64,000 nt of DNA from contig JAJEKB010000419.1 of the NCBI GenBank assembly GCA_022393335.1, forward strand, positions 26,459 to 90,458. The letters are read 5' to 3'. Origin of the DNA: Macrotrachela quadricornifera. Taxonomy: Eukaryota; Rotifera; Eurotatoria; Philodinida; Philodinidae. Under the pieces are notes generated by a model. That model was not told the origin of the DNA. It saw only the letters and a list, made by a program, of their open reading frames with translations, and searched no databases. Every line of letters starts with the position of its first letter. The first letter of the stretch is position 1. Of this stretch, positions 46,002 through 56,819 are shown in pieces. A program made the translations under genes and the position numbers.

Positions 46002-48289
46002 TCTTCTTTAGCGTAATTATACTAATACAAAACACTTAATATAATAAAATTCTAATAGATCATAATTGTTCTCCAACGGTAATCAAGTGTTCGTTAATTA
46101 TTTTACCTAATTTCTTTTATATTTCGAATACATATTCCTTTCATTTAAATTTTTCGCTGACATTCTACTTCTTAATTGTCTTGTTGTTATTCATTTATGA
46201 TTTATTTCTCTTTTTTATTTCATCTTACTTAATTTACTACTATTTTTATACTTCTAATCATTGATTTGCTTGGCAAAGGAGAACTTATTATATATATATC
46301 CATTTAATTCTATGACAGTTGCACAATATTCAGATTGGTTAGAATCTTTAGTTGAAACTTTAGATTTATAGAATACATTGGAATAATCTAAACACTGTTA
46401 CGGAATCGTAGTTAGCTATGGAATTTGTCAATGCACTCAGGTTTCTCTATATCATCTCAGTCAACTGTTCAACATTTTTTGTAATTTATTTTTTCGGGAT
46501 TTTTCTAAAAACGCCATTATTTATCTTATTAATGAAGAGAATAAATTAGTCTCAGAACAAATATCTAACTAAGGATAAGAATAAGGCATAACTTTTGACT
46601 ATATTAGCCTTTTCTTCATACATTTAAAATATATTATACGCTATTCATAGATAGTGTATGTTCGCGAACAACAGTGCAAAGTATAAATACAATCGTACTA
46701 TGACAAATCCTATAGTTCAGTGCTACAATCTTACATCTCTATGCTTATGTACAAGGCAGTGAAATTATATGTGGTGAAATATGAAGCAAACCTAGAGTCT
46801 CAAGCTGATCTCCATATATGAAAACGTTATGCAAGTATTTTTCTTTTGAAAAATGATTGTGTTGTTATAAATACATCACAGAGAGATATGGTCGTTATCA
46901 GGAGCCATTGATATCATCACATCTCTTAGAGTATAGCCTTTTGTGATTAAACGTACATCTAAACTAATTGGGTTGATAATGATTTGCCAATTTTTTCCTT
47001 CCACAGTATTATTACCTTAATATTCTGATATACTATACTAATAGAAAAAGGTCTGCTTCTGACAAAGAAATAGGAAATGATCTAATACATCCTGTTTATA
47101 GTGAAGTACAAATTTGAAAGAATGCTAGGACATAGAAGCATAAGCCAAGTAGCTGAGTTGTTGCCGCTGTCATATAAACAGAAATGCTAATTTTTGAATG
47201 TTTTTAGTATTCAGGAACAGTGTTCAAGATTATTCTAATCTTGATTTTAAGGCTCACTCTCATCCTAAAACTAATTTTTAGTTTAGATTATTAAATCTTG
47301 CTAAAATTTTGAGGAGAGATGTATTCTGGGCCGAACATCTCGTAGTTACAATTACAGTTCTACACATTCTCAGATAGTTTTAAAATGTAGCTGAGATCCG
47401 GCGCTTCAACTTAACAGAGTTCGATTTTTTTTCTTTTATATTTTATTATTTTTTTAAATTCGGCTTTGTTAAGTTGTAGAACAGATCATCGTCTTCATTT
47501 TGCGACCAACCGCAATTTTTTAGCACTTTATAATAGCGTAGAAATTTGGGATGCACAAAAATATTCGAACAATAAATCTTATTATGTGAAAAACGCAAAA
47601 GAAGCTTTAGAAGTCTAACGAGTGCGTCAGAAAAAATTGGCCTTTCAGTATTTTTAAGAATTCTTCTCTATTATCCTTGTAATTAAAGCTCTTTTAATTA
47701 TCAAAATATAGTGATTGCTTGAAATTCTTAGAAATTCCGTCCAATTCCATTTGGTTCCGAAATTTCGTTCGATTCCGTCTGATTTTGCTCATTTGTTTCA
47801 GAGATTTATCTTTAACTACAAAAGGTAAACTGAGGGTGAAGATGAGACAGAATTCCGGAATTAAATGTAATTGCGGCAATTCCTCGAATACAGGGAACTC
47901 GAATGTTATCAAATAAGTCGAGTGAGTCCGATATTTTCTGAATTGTGAAATCGGATGAAACTAAATCCAGGAGCGGAATTAATTTCATAATGTACAAGAT
48001 CGTGGAACAGAATGTATTCACAACAGTTTTAGACATTGTGACGGATTTCATTCGTCATCGCTCCTCATCCCGGTCATATTACACATGGATTATGCTCTTG
48101 TTTCTTTCTTTGTAGCTGTACATACTCATGCTTGTGTGTTGCTTTATTAGTCAATCCATTCACGAGCCTATTTGTCCGTCACAGATATTTGGAAAAAGAC
48201 GAAAAATAAAAACATGCAAGCAGCTGTACAAAACAAATGCGTGATCCATAATAAATGACCACATTCTGCATTTCATATTTTAATCTCTA

Positions 48290-48360
48290 AATATTTTTTA
48301 CTAAAAAAAAATAAAATATGCCATCCGATGCAGTGTGAAGAGCTCTAACATTTATAAACT
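48290..48360 (+). repeat. Single copy related to the 205 bp tandem family
   Basis: AAAATATGCCATCCGATGCA, GTGTGAAGAGCTCTAAC resembles the unit start at ~13917 and especially ~14121 (TGCAGCATAAAGCACTCTAC). The match is short and by eye. Confidence 0.35.
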
Positions 48361-48511
48361 AAAGTCTATTACAACTGTATACTTTTTGTTTACAAAATAA
48401 GACAAAACTCTATGTGATGATTGGTTTTGTCAAAGTCGAAATGTGGACATTTATTATGAGTCACATATTTGATTTTTACAGCTACTTGCATGTTTTCAGT
48501 TTTCCTCTTTT

Positions 48512-48845
48512 GTGGAACTCACATATGAAAAATGTGAGTGTAAGTTTTAAGTCGAAGTTTTGCGGCTCCCCCCTCCCACCCCTTACAGACATCCCCATTA
48601 TGGACACCCCCATTGCAGACACCCCTCCATTACAAGCAGGCACGATACAGAAATTGGTTCCTATGTTTATTTATCTGCAGGGCTGTCGCGACCGGGGAGG
48701 AGGAGGATGCCTCCCCCAATCTTGAGAGATTTTCTTTTTTTTGCTCGACGCTTTTTAAAAAATTTTGTCCTCTCTCCAATCTTTAGCCCCTCGCGACAGC
48801 CCTGTTTATCTGAGGCTCAATTGTTTAAAAATATGTGAGTTCCAC
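48512..48845. mobile_element. Non-autonomous DNA element with 15 bp perfect terminal inverted repeats
   Basis: GTGGAACTCACATAT at 48512-48526 and its exact complement at 48831-48845 bound a 334 bp unit. The interior contains the hAT-type MITE described next, so the elements are nested. Another copy of the terminal motif occurs at 45987-46001 (ATGGAATTCACATAT). No target duplication could be confirmed, and the match may extend beyond the right TIR, so the boundaries are tentative. Confidence 0.5.
48678..48804. mobile_element. 127 bp hAT-type MITE with perfect 8 bp target-site duplication
   Basis: Terminal inverted repeats CAGGGCTGTCGCGA (48678-48691) and TCGCGACAGCCCTG (48791-48804) match perfectly over 14 bases. 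TTTATCTG flanks both sides (48670-48677 and 48805-48812), an exact 8 bp target-site duplication. An 8 bp duplication plus a CAGGG start is the hallmark of the hAT superfamily. There is no coding capacity, so it depends on a transposase elsewhere. The undamaged duplication implies relatively recent insertion. Confidence 0.9.
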
Positions 48846-49028
48846 ATTTTAGTCCCAAAGGGACTGCGCTGACAAGCTTTTTTCAAATATGTCTAAAAGT
48901 GTTTTTAGGGCTAGTCATATACGATCCTATTAAATAACGTCGAACGGAAAAATATTGAAAGATAAAGTTATCGAAAAAGGAAAAACATTGAAATGTAAAG
49001 ATGCAGAATAACAGAACATTCGATATAT

Positions 49029-49910
49029 ATAACCCCACCAGACTTGGAACCGACCCGGCAGTCCGGTACCGAACTGACCGGTTTGCATCGGTTTTTATTG
49101 ATCCTTTTTTAATTTTTAAAAACTTTTCGGGATCCAGAAATTGGTGTCTTTTACTTATTTTTAACGGTTTTCATGATTTCAATGATCAAGAAATATGATG
49201 CTATACATTTCTGACTAATAAGTTTTCAAACTTTGTCAAAATTATAACTCTAAATACTTATACTCAGGACCCATCAGCCAGATACTAGAAGCTAATATCA
49301 ATCTAAACTATGGAATTTTTATTTCGAGATATCGCGCTCATTTTTCTAATATAAATTTGGATGACTCTCATAGAATCTCAATAGATAGTACTTTTCGATT
49401 CATGCATTCATAAGGAAATTTCAGAAAAGCTTACGTTTTGTTGTCATGATCTGGTTCACAACTGTTATTATGTAACTGTGAAAATATTCATATGTGAAGA
49501 AAGTTTAAATAAGAAGTCTAATATACGAACACTAGATTCAGTTATCTCATCTATCTGTCTGTCGCAGCCTCTATTTAGCGGTTTGAGATGCATTCAAGCT
49601 GTGTCAAATGATTATTCCTAGTAAAATAGATCACATATATCAATTGTAAAAGAGTCGTCTAGGTATTGAAAAAAAACGGCCAAATTATAGTTAATAGAAG
49701 CTGTTACTATTAGAAACTTCGAGAATTATGACTTTGACAGTCTATATCATCGTCAATTTCATGTAAAAAAAACTGTTTCCAGGTAGTACTATTTATTTAA
49801 ATGATGCATGGAATCCAACGACCTTACATCAGTCAAATTAAGGATTGTGATCGGCCGATACGATCTGAAAAAGTTGGATCGGTTCCAACTCTGAACCGCA
49901 CCTCACCCCC
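49029..49910. mobile_element. Degraded hAT-like element, ends only
   Basis: CCAGACTTGGAACCGACCCG at ~49037 corresponds to the reverse complement of GATCGGTTCCAACTCTGAAC at 49881 (GAGTTGGAACCGATCC). Runs of GGAACCG and CCGGT near the ends are typical of some hAT terminal regions. The ~850 bp interior has no recognisable transposase. The TIRs are imperfect and no target duplication is evident. Confidence 0.4.
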
Positions 49911-50377
49911 ACCCTCACGCTCAAAATAATTGCTGTATCTTTTAAAACCTTAATAATCCTTACACTTTTTTTCGATATTTTAGTTGTTCGATATTCTATT
50001 TTCGTTCGTTTTGGCTATTCTGAATTCTTAAATATTAGAAGGGTCATTTTTCCTGGCACATCCATTGTAAGGTTTCAAAAGAATCTATGTAACGTTCTTA
50101 GAACTCGTTATAAAATGAGTAAACTATAGTGCGTTCGATAGTGGATGATTTTGTCTATCCAGTACATTATCAACTTCTATATCACAAAATGTGACTAAAA
50201 TTGACTTTTTAGGGTGGGGGTGAATCTTAAGATGAATGCTTGGAAATTTACAAAAAACTGTATTTATCTAAGTTTTTTCTTTATTTGGTGAATAGGAATT
50301 CTAATAAATCAACGAGAGATAGATTGATGGTGAGCTAACTTTCTAACTATACAATGGATGTTGGATATAATAATCGG
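49911..50377. other. Short intergenic stretch
   Basis: No gene. GGGTGGGGGTG at ~50213 is an inverted echo of CACCCCCACCC at ~49904, so the two may bound a small element. Confidence 0.35.
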
Positions 50378-51930
50378 TTACCCGATAATGATCTCATTAT
50401 TTTTAATAAACTTACCGATAAATGTGGTTAATTCATCAGCATTAATTACTGAATGTTGCTTTTTTAGCTCGATTAATTTTTTAAACCACTGAATACTGGT
50501 TTCATACTGTCCTTTGTGTGAGATCATCTGGCCAAGATCGTCGTATACAGTCATTAATAAGGGATCATAAGGTGAAAGTTCATTCATAAAACGATGATAA
50601 TAATTTTCTGCTACATCTAATTTGTTCATTTTCCATAATATCTTAGCTAACGTTCGGACATTGCTTTGTTCAATTTCATTTGGTTGTTTTACATCTAGAG
50701 AATTTAGAATTGAAAGGTAATCTTCATTAGTGCATAAAGACATTTTTATGATCCACATCTGATTATCATCGTCATGTGTAATTTCATTGACACAAAAAAT
50801 AGAAGCGACCATAAAAAGTACTTCTGATTGATCAATAAATTCAGTTTGAGAACTAATTAAACCAAATGGTTTTGTATTAATTAACGTAAGATCAGCATCA
50901 ATCTCAAATAATACACGTTGAAGATCAGTACAATCTTTAAAATTACTAAAATTTGCCAAAGCTTTCGAACGATCAGTATTAGTGAATAGAAATGAATTAA
51001 TAGATATAAATTGACCAATATTTTGTTTAAGATTATCCAACTCATCATTTGATAATATCTGACTTCGAAAGACTCGTAATTGGCATTTAGATTGACATTG
51101 CTTTATTTGTGTGTAAAGATCAGATATAAATGAATGGCAAAGAAACATCATATGAATATTTTGTATTTGTAAAGCTTTATCAATAATCTTATTAAAAAAT
51201 GATTGATTTGTGTACCACCATAAAACTTTTTCTGATGAATAATTCGCTTCAAATTCATGAATAATATTAAGTTGATCATCATTATCTTGATATTCTTTTT
51301 TGAGCAGAGAAATCAATTCATTTTTATCATTCTCATTGAATTTCATTCGACGAAAACAATCAATAAATAATTGAAAATAAATAAATTCATTGTTAGTTTT
51401 TATTTTAGCCATGTCATTATTTATATTTGTATTAAAAATATTAATTATAAATGGTTGTTCTATTTTTATTAGAAGTTTTTGATCGGTTTCTATCGTCGAA
51501 ACAAGTTCATTGGCACCAACGATAACATCTTTGATCTAAAAAAAAACATATGCAATATAAATGAAATATTTCAAGCTAATATTACTTTTGAAAAATTGCA
51601 AGCCCATTCTTTATTAGCCTGCTCATTGAAACAATACACATAGATTGATGTAACTTGTCGTAATTGATGAATATGTGGTACTAACTCTCGACCAAGTCGA
51701 CCACTAACAATGATTACTAATCGATCTTCTTTGCGTTTTTGTTCAATATACTGTTGACACTCATTTTGATCTGTAAATTTTTTTAAATAATTGATAAAAT
51801 GTCGAAGTTTTACTTGTGTATCATTATTTGTTATATTATCGACCTCAGCATCTAGCCAAATAAGACTAAATACTTCAATATTGTCATTATTTGATTGACA
51901 TTTACTATCTGGTACATCAGTTGCCTTCAT
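50378..51930 (-). CDS. Short TPR-ART protein, two exons, QxE-type active site
   Basis: Exons 51930-51586 and 51535-50378 are joined by a 50-base GT/AG intron in phase 0 (501 codons with the stop). Residues ~18-115 form an alpha/beta N-terminal domain (FSLIWLDAEVDN, DRLVIIVSGRLGREL, TSIYVYCFNEQ). An ART fold follows at ~150-365: LRVFRSQ (Arg), FISINSFLFTN in place of the S-T-S strand, and DQSEVLFMVASIF at the Glu motif. Only the second Glu is present, so the motif reads QxE-like (Q-S-E) rather than ExE. The C-terminus has about two TPR-like hairpins (LDVAENYYHRFMNEL, YDDLGQMISHKGQYETSIQW), where relatives carry many. Cytosolic, judging by the absence of signals. Loss of the first Glu may change target residue from Arg or reduce activity. 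Confidence 0.75.
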
Positions 51931-53060
51931 TTTTGTCTGAATAGTTAATGACGATTCTTTAACAACCTGTCTATGTATCTGTTTTTCGATAAAGAAAAGA
52001 AAAAAAAAACGAATGTTGCTTTCTCACTTTTATCTTATCATTTTATTATTTTTTTTATTGTTGTTGTATCATACTATAATAAAAGCAAAGCAAGCAAAGA
52101 TATGTTGTTGTTTATTAACAGAACTAGTTGCTTAATATCTTCACATTTTGCGAAAGAGCTAAATAGATTACTTATCTTATCATTAAGTGAAACGTAGCAG
52201 CGACAGTATAGATATATCGAAAAAGAAAATATGTTTCATAAAATTGATAAGCTTTTTCAGAAGAAACATTCAATACCTGTAGAAATTTAGTCAGTTTTAT
52301 AAATGAAGAAAGTAGTCATTATTTGATAAATCCTGTATGATTCTGTAGCAACAAAAAATAATATTGTTCATGAATGTTATATCTCAACATCACAAATGTA
52401 CACTGCCTACGCCGTAATGACAAGCAAGACTTGCTTTTTCACGGTTCTTAAACTGAAAAAATTTTAAAGAGCAATGGGTAGATGACTGCTTTGTGTTCAG
52501 TTTTCTATTTCTATGTCTGCTAGACGGTTATGCCTTAATCATGCCAGTTATTAAACTTGATTATTCGAAACCTTTTAAAAAAACAACGTACATCAAAAAT
52601 TGAAAAGTTAAGTTTCTACGGATCATAAATACATTTAGGAATTCCCTTTCAATTTTTTCTAAGGACATTGGGATGTTTATCAAACTATAACTTCCCGTCA
52701 TCAAAAAAGTTACTTAGGATTGCTGGATTCTTGAGAACTTGGAACCACATATCGGGTTCTCAGGAACGAAACAGAAAACTGACACTCTCATTCTCAATAT
52801 TAGATATTAATGAGAAAAGTAAATTTAAGAAATCATGAGAGATCATTTCTATAATTCTATAACTCCTACTTAATATTAGTCCTCATGATTTTTCGGAGTC
52901 TATTGATGGAAGAATATATCCTATTTCATCCAATTTTAGAAATTTGATCAACAATCAATATACGAAGTCTCATTGATATTAATGAAGGTCCAATGGCTTA
53001 ATCTAGAATTTCAATGTTAATCGGAATCTAAAATAGATGGGTCGAAATCCTTTCCACATG
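51931..53060. other. Intergenic stretch
   Basis: No intact gene. The first ~150 bases upstream of 51930 should be the promoter of the TPR-ART gene. Confidence 0.5.
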
Positions 53061-53240
53061 ACTGATTGAGTATGCAATAAGAACTTTTTCTTTAACATTA
53101 ATTGTTGTCATTTTTGAAAAACTAGATATAACCATGATTATTATACAACCCGATGAAAAAATGAAAAGACGATATGAAAACATAGTTGGATTGAAATTAG
53201 ATTATAGAAATCAAAACAGAATGAAAAATGTGAATAAGAT
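53060..53240 (+). pseudogene. Fragment of a GNAT acetyltransferase gene
   Basis: One frame reads VVIFEKLDITMIIIQPDEKM, then RRYENIVGLKLDYRNQNRM. This aligns without gaps to FAFEKLGVNKIIMQTGEKNE... EKAAGMKLDYKKQMEL of the GNAT protein at 32.2 kb. Upstream sequence is interrupted by stops and no start is present. It is probably a duplicate or cousin of that gene, now dead. Confidence 0.5.
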
Positions 53241-54237
53241 TCAAATTTTTCAGTTAATCTCAACAATAATCGTAGTATCACATATTTAAGACACCAAAGA
53301 TGTAAGAGATGTGAAATATAGAAATATCAACTTATATAGACTATATATGTATACGTATAAACTTTGCCTAACGGAAATCAAGATGGAAACATATACACAG
53401 AGCATCTCACATACATTTCTTCAAAGTGACTTAGTTGACAATCGAAACAACATCTACCGAAACATGGTAGAAACGAAAAGTTGTATGTTCCGCTTGTAGA
53501 AATGATTGGGAAGGTTTTATCTACATATGATTATTGAACACTCAATAAACAGTTCATTGTATGCATCTCTTATCTCTCGTACCAACTCCTACACCTTCCA
53601 ATTTCCTAAACATCTGGTGCTTTTGTAGTACTGTATTTTTCAACATGAAGTTCATTTTAATAACCAAAATTCAGAGTCTCTTCGATAAAGACTATATCAA
53701 TTAATTATGAAACTATCCTATCTTTTATAGCCTTTCTGACAAAGACAAACAAAATACATCACTAAAAATAATTATAAGAAAATTTTTCCTATTCTGTTAA
53801 TGATGAGTTTAAAAAGTACAATCCTTAGACGCACTGAAAAATAAGTTCGAATTTAAAAATAATTTTCAAAATTCTTATATAGAAAAAGCTTAAAGTAGTG
53901 ATTACATTTCATAGAAAAAAATCATATAAAATACTTTTCTATTTTTTATCTGTAGTGAGCAATCGGACGTTCCATGATCGTTCCTTTTGAACTATGAGAA
54001 AATAAAATGATTTTGCGTACATATATTCGAATAAATTGTTTTTTGAATACTGTTATTGACAATTTAAAGAAAAAATAGATTTAGTAAAATGTTTTTGTTC
54101 AATGATCTTTGTTGAAGAAACAGAAATTTTCTGATTAAACGAGAGAAAAAAATGACTTTCCTGTTATTTTTATATAATTATTTGCTTATCCTATCATAAT
54201 AATAATCTATTATTTAAAAATTGGATAAAAATTAAAT
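53241..54237. other. Intergenic stretch
   Basis: AT-rich, with no supported gene. Separates the GNAT and GPCR relics. Confidence 0.5.
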
Positions 54238-55050
54238 ATGGCATTATCGTTAACTATTTCTCTAGGTTTTGGTCACATAATTCTTATTCGATATATTGAA
54301 TCGGTCTTATTTGTTTTGGATATTACAGGATCTCTTCTTTTATTTTTGCAGACTTTTTAGATTCATCTATAGCAGCTATTGTTTTAATTCTAATGGGTAC
54401 TATACCTCAATTATATGCTCTAAATCATACACCAGATTCATTATTTAATAGAAACTTTTGTAAAGCTCGAGGTTATATTACTCAATCAAGTGCTATGTTA
54501 TGTCAATGGTTATTAACAATTGCTTGTATTGATCGTTGTTTATTAACTTCATTAAATATTAATCTTCGACTTTTTTCTACTATTCATATTGCTCGAAAAG
54601 TATAGTATTATTACTTAGCATCATTTGGTTGATATTTCCAATTCATATGATTATCTTTACTGATGTTTGAATTCCTGGTTACATTGCTTGTATGATGGCA
54701 ACCGATGAAGCAGCAATCTATCATTCTATTTATACAATTATTTTAGGATAACTAGTACCACCTTTGATTATGTTAATATTTAGCATTTACTCGTTCTATT
54801 ATTAATAAATCTGCAGATCATTTATGCAATTATTTACAGAAGTTATTGTATTTATTTATCCTAAAATATCCTTTTATTTGAATACATTAATTTCACATAC
54901 ATTTCGAAATGAATTAATTATTTTATTTTGGTCGATTTCTACTTGTAGTCGTAGGCAGCATTTTCGTAATAAAAAAAGATCTGAACAAACTGCTATAACT
55001 GCAACAGTTCATAAACGATATAATTTACCCGTAATTATAATAAATTAAAA
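54238..55050 (+). pseudogene. Decayed rhodopsin-like seven-helix receptor
   Basis: An ATG at 54238 begins a helix-like segment (MALSLTISLGFGHI...). The middle (54393-54605) reads DSLFNRNFCKARGYITQSSA and CQWLLTIACIDRCLLTS, the TM3 region with a D-R-x motif as in family A receptors. Later parts (PIHMIIFTDV, stop, IPGYIACMMATDEAAIYHSI) correspond to TM4-TM5 with the extracellular loop cysteine. FTEVIVFIYPKISFYLNTLI matches TM6-7. Stops (for example TGA after FTDV, TAA after IILG) and several frame changes break it. The pieces keep their proper order, so it is a decayed full-length single-exon receptor. Ligand unknown. Confidence 0.65.
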
Positions 55051-55498
55051 TTATTCCATATTATCAGAATAAAACAGTCACATAACAACGGAATATTTTA
55101 GTTGAAAAAGTCGTATAATTTGTTTTGTTGTTGTATGAATATATATTTATATTATTCTACATTGATTTTCGAATTCTTTGTAATAAATTGTTACGGCAAA
55201 CGTAATTCAAAAGTAATTAGTTCATAATTAACTAAGCTCATAGAAATGGAATAATAAATATTTCTTTTAAATAATGAAATAGCGCCGTCTATCTTTATCC
55301 TTTTATTGTTGGTTATTCTTTTTAGCCAACCTTTCTTTTATTATAAGCAATAAATATTTTTATTAACGGATTTCACCTTGAAAATAGATGTTTTTTAGAG
55401 TTTTAAATATGGTATTTATGTGACTATATCAGTATTAGATGATCTATTTTTACTTATTTTAATCATTAGCCAAAGATAATTTTCAAAAGATTATCAAC
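55051..55498. other. Short intergenic stretch upstream of the lipase gene
   Basis: AT-rich and non-coding. It presumably holds the lipase promoter, but no element is identifiable. Confidence 0.4.
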
Positions 55499-56618
55499 AT
55501 GTTCAATCATATTTTCTTTATTTTCTTTATTTGTATATTATTTTTATCTGTATATATATTTGCTTCTGACTGTGATTCACATATTGTTTATTCACATATA
55601 AATCAACCTGGTCCGTCCTATACTGTTCCACGTGCTAATTTATCCGAACATTTAAAATGTTATCCAGGTCATAATCATCGAAAAAGATGGATTTTATTTC
55701 TTCCAGGTGCAACAGAAGAAGTTAAAGAATTGTATAGTTGGAATTGGATGCCAATAATGAATAAAAAAGGATGGCCATATTGTACATTACAATTACCAGA
55801 AAAAGGCTTAGGTGATTTACAAGTAGCTGCAGAATACATAGTTTATGCAATTCGAAAAATGTATAGAAAAGCAATGAAAGAAAAAGATTATAGTAAGATT
55901 AATTATTTATATATTCAATTAATATGAATTTCTTTTTTTAGATATTCGTCGTAAAACAAGAATTAATATAATTGGTCATTCACTTGGTGGTGCACTTCCA
56001 CGTTTTGCACTTCGGTTTTGGCCAGATATTCGACATATGGTTTATCATTTAATTGCATTTGGTCCAACAAATCATGGAACAATAATGGCTGATACAGCTT
56101 GTAGTGTAGTATCTTGTCCTATATCTGTTAGTCAACAACGAATTAATTCGTCATTTCTTTGTGCACTTAATTCATATCAAGAAACATTTTCTTCAATAAA
56201 ATATACAAATATTTTATCAAAATTTGATGAAATTGTTCGACCTATTAAAAGTGCTGAAATAAATGAAAAAGGTGTAACAAATATTTATATTCAAGATATA
56301 TGTCCATATCGAATATTTTCTGAACATCTCGGTGCAGGAATTTATGATTATTGTGGTTATTTTTTAACTATGAATGCCTTAAAATCTCGATCATTAAAAA
56401 ATATATCATCAGAAGAATGTTGTACAGAAACTTTAATGCCTGGTATTAATGCAACTACACCTGAATTTCTTTCTAAAGTTGCTTATTCAGCTAAAGAACA
56501 TGCAAAACATTTACTTATATATTTTGGTGAAGCGAAAGATGAACCAGAATTAAGATGTTCATTTCGAACTGATTGTAAAAAAATAAAAAATAAAATAAAT
56601 GAAATAAGTTTACGTTAA
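55499..56618 (+). CDS. Secreted lipase of the Candida antarctica lipase B type, two exons
   Basis: Exons 55499-55892 and 55942-56618 join in phase to 357 codons with the stop. The intron is 49 bases (GTAAG...TTTTTTTAG). A signal peptide covers residues 1-22. The alpha/beta-hydrolase core shows RWILFLPGA, a nucleophile elbow IIGHSLGGALPR just after the junction, LIAFGPTNHGTIMAD matching the CALB block MAFAPDYKGTV, FDEIVRP matching the catalytic-Asp block (DEIVQP in CALB), and FSEHLGAG in the place of the catalytic His. CALB has TWSQGG at the elbow, whereas this protein has the common GxSxG. It is predicted to hydrolyse triacylglycerol or ester substrates outside the cell or in the gut. Such enzymes are mostly fungal and bacterial, so horizontal origin is plausible. 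Confidence 0.8.
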
Positions 56619-56819
56619 TATTCTGTTATGTTATATATAATCATATATAAATAATCTCGCATAAATAAATTAAAACAAAATATATATAATTATTTCTTAT
56701 GTTATTATTTTGTTTGAAGTAAAAGATTTAAGAATTTTGAAAATCACATCATTTTCAAAACTAAATTTATCTTTAAAGAATTTAAATTAAAAACAATTTT
56801 AAACAAAAAAAAATGTACA
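56619..56819. terminator. Convergent 3' ends of the lipase and TPR-ART genes
   Basis: The two genes meet tail to tail across ~200 AT-rich bases, so both poly(A) sites must lie here. AATAAATTAAAAC near 56663 is a candidate signal for the lipase. Confidence 0.35.

Larger units (their letters stand above)
45926..48511. other. Upstream region of the PBZ gene and transposon debris
   Basis: Should contain the promoter and first exon of the reverse-strand PBZ gene, but I could not identify an exon with a start and a compatible donor. 45951-46001 is an inverted relative of 48831-48883. 47715-48060 has repeated AATTCC/TTCCG words on both strands, suggesting an old palindromic element. No intact gene. 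Confidence 0.45.

Noticed and set aside
47694..48051. Opposing small frames with repeated GNSSNTGNS-like words
   Set aside because: They arise from AATTCC-type repeats in a palindromic transposon remnant and are not conserved coding sequence.
49001..49198. 65-codon frame beginning MQNNRTFDIYNPTRLGTDPA
   Set aside because: It overlaps the terminal repeat of a degraded hAT-like element, and its composition follows the GGAACCG repeats.
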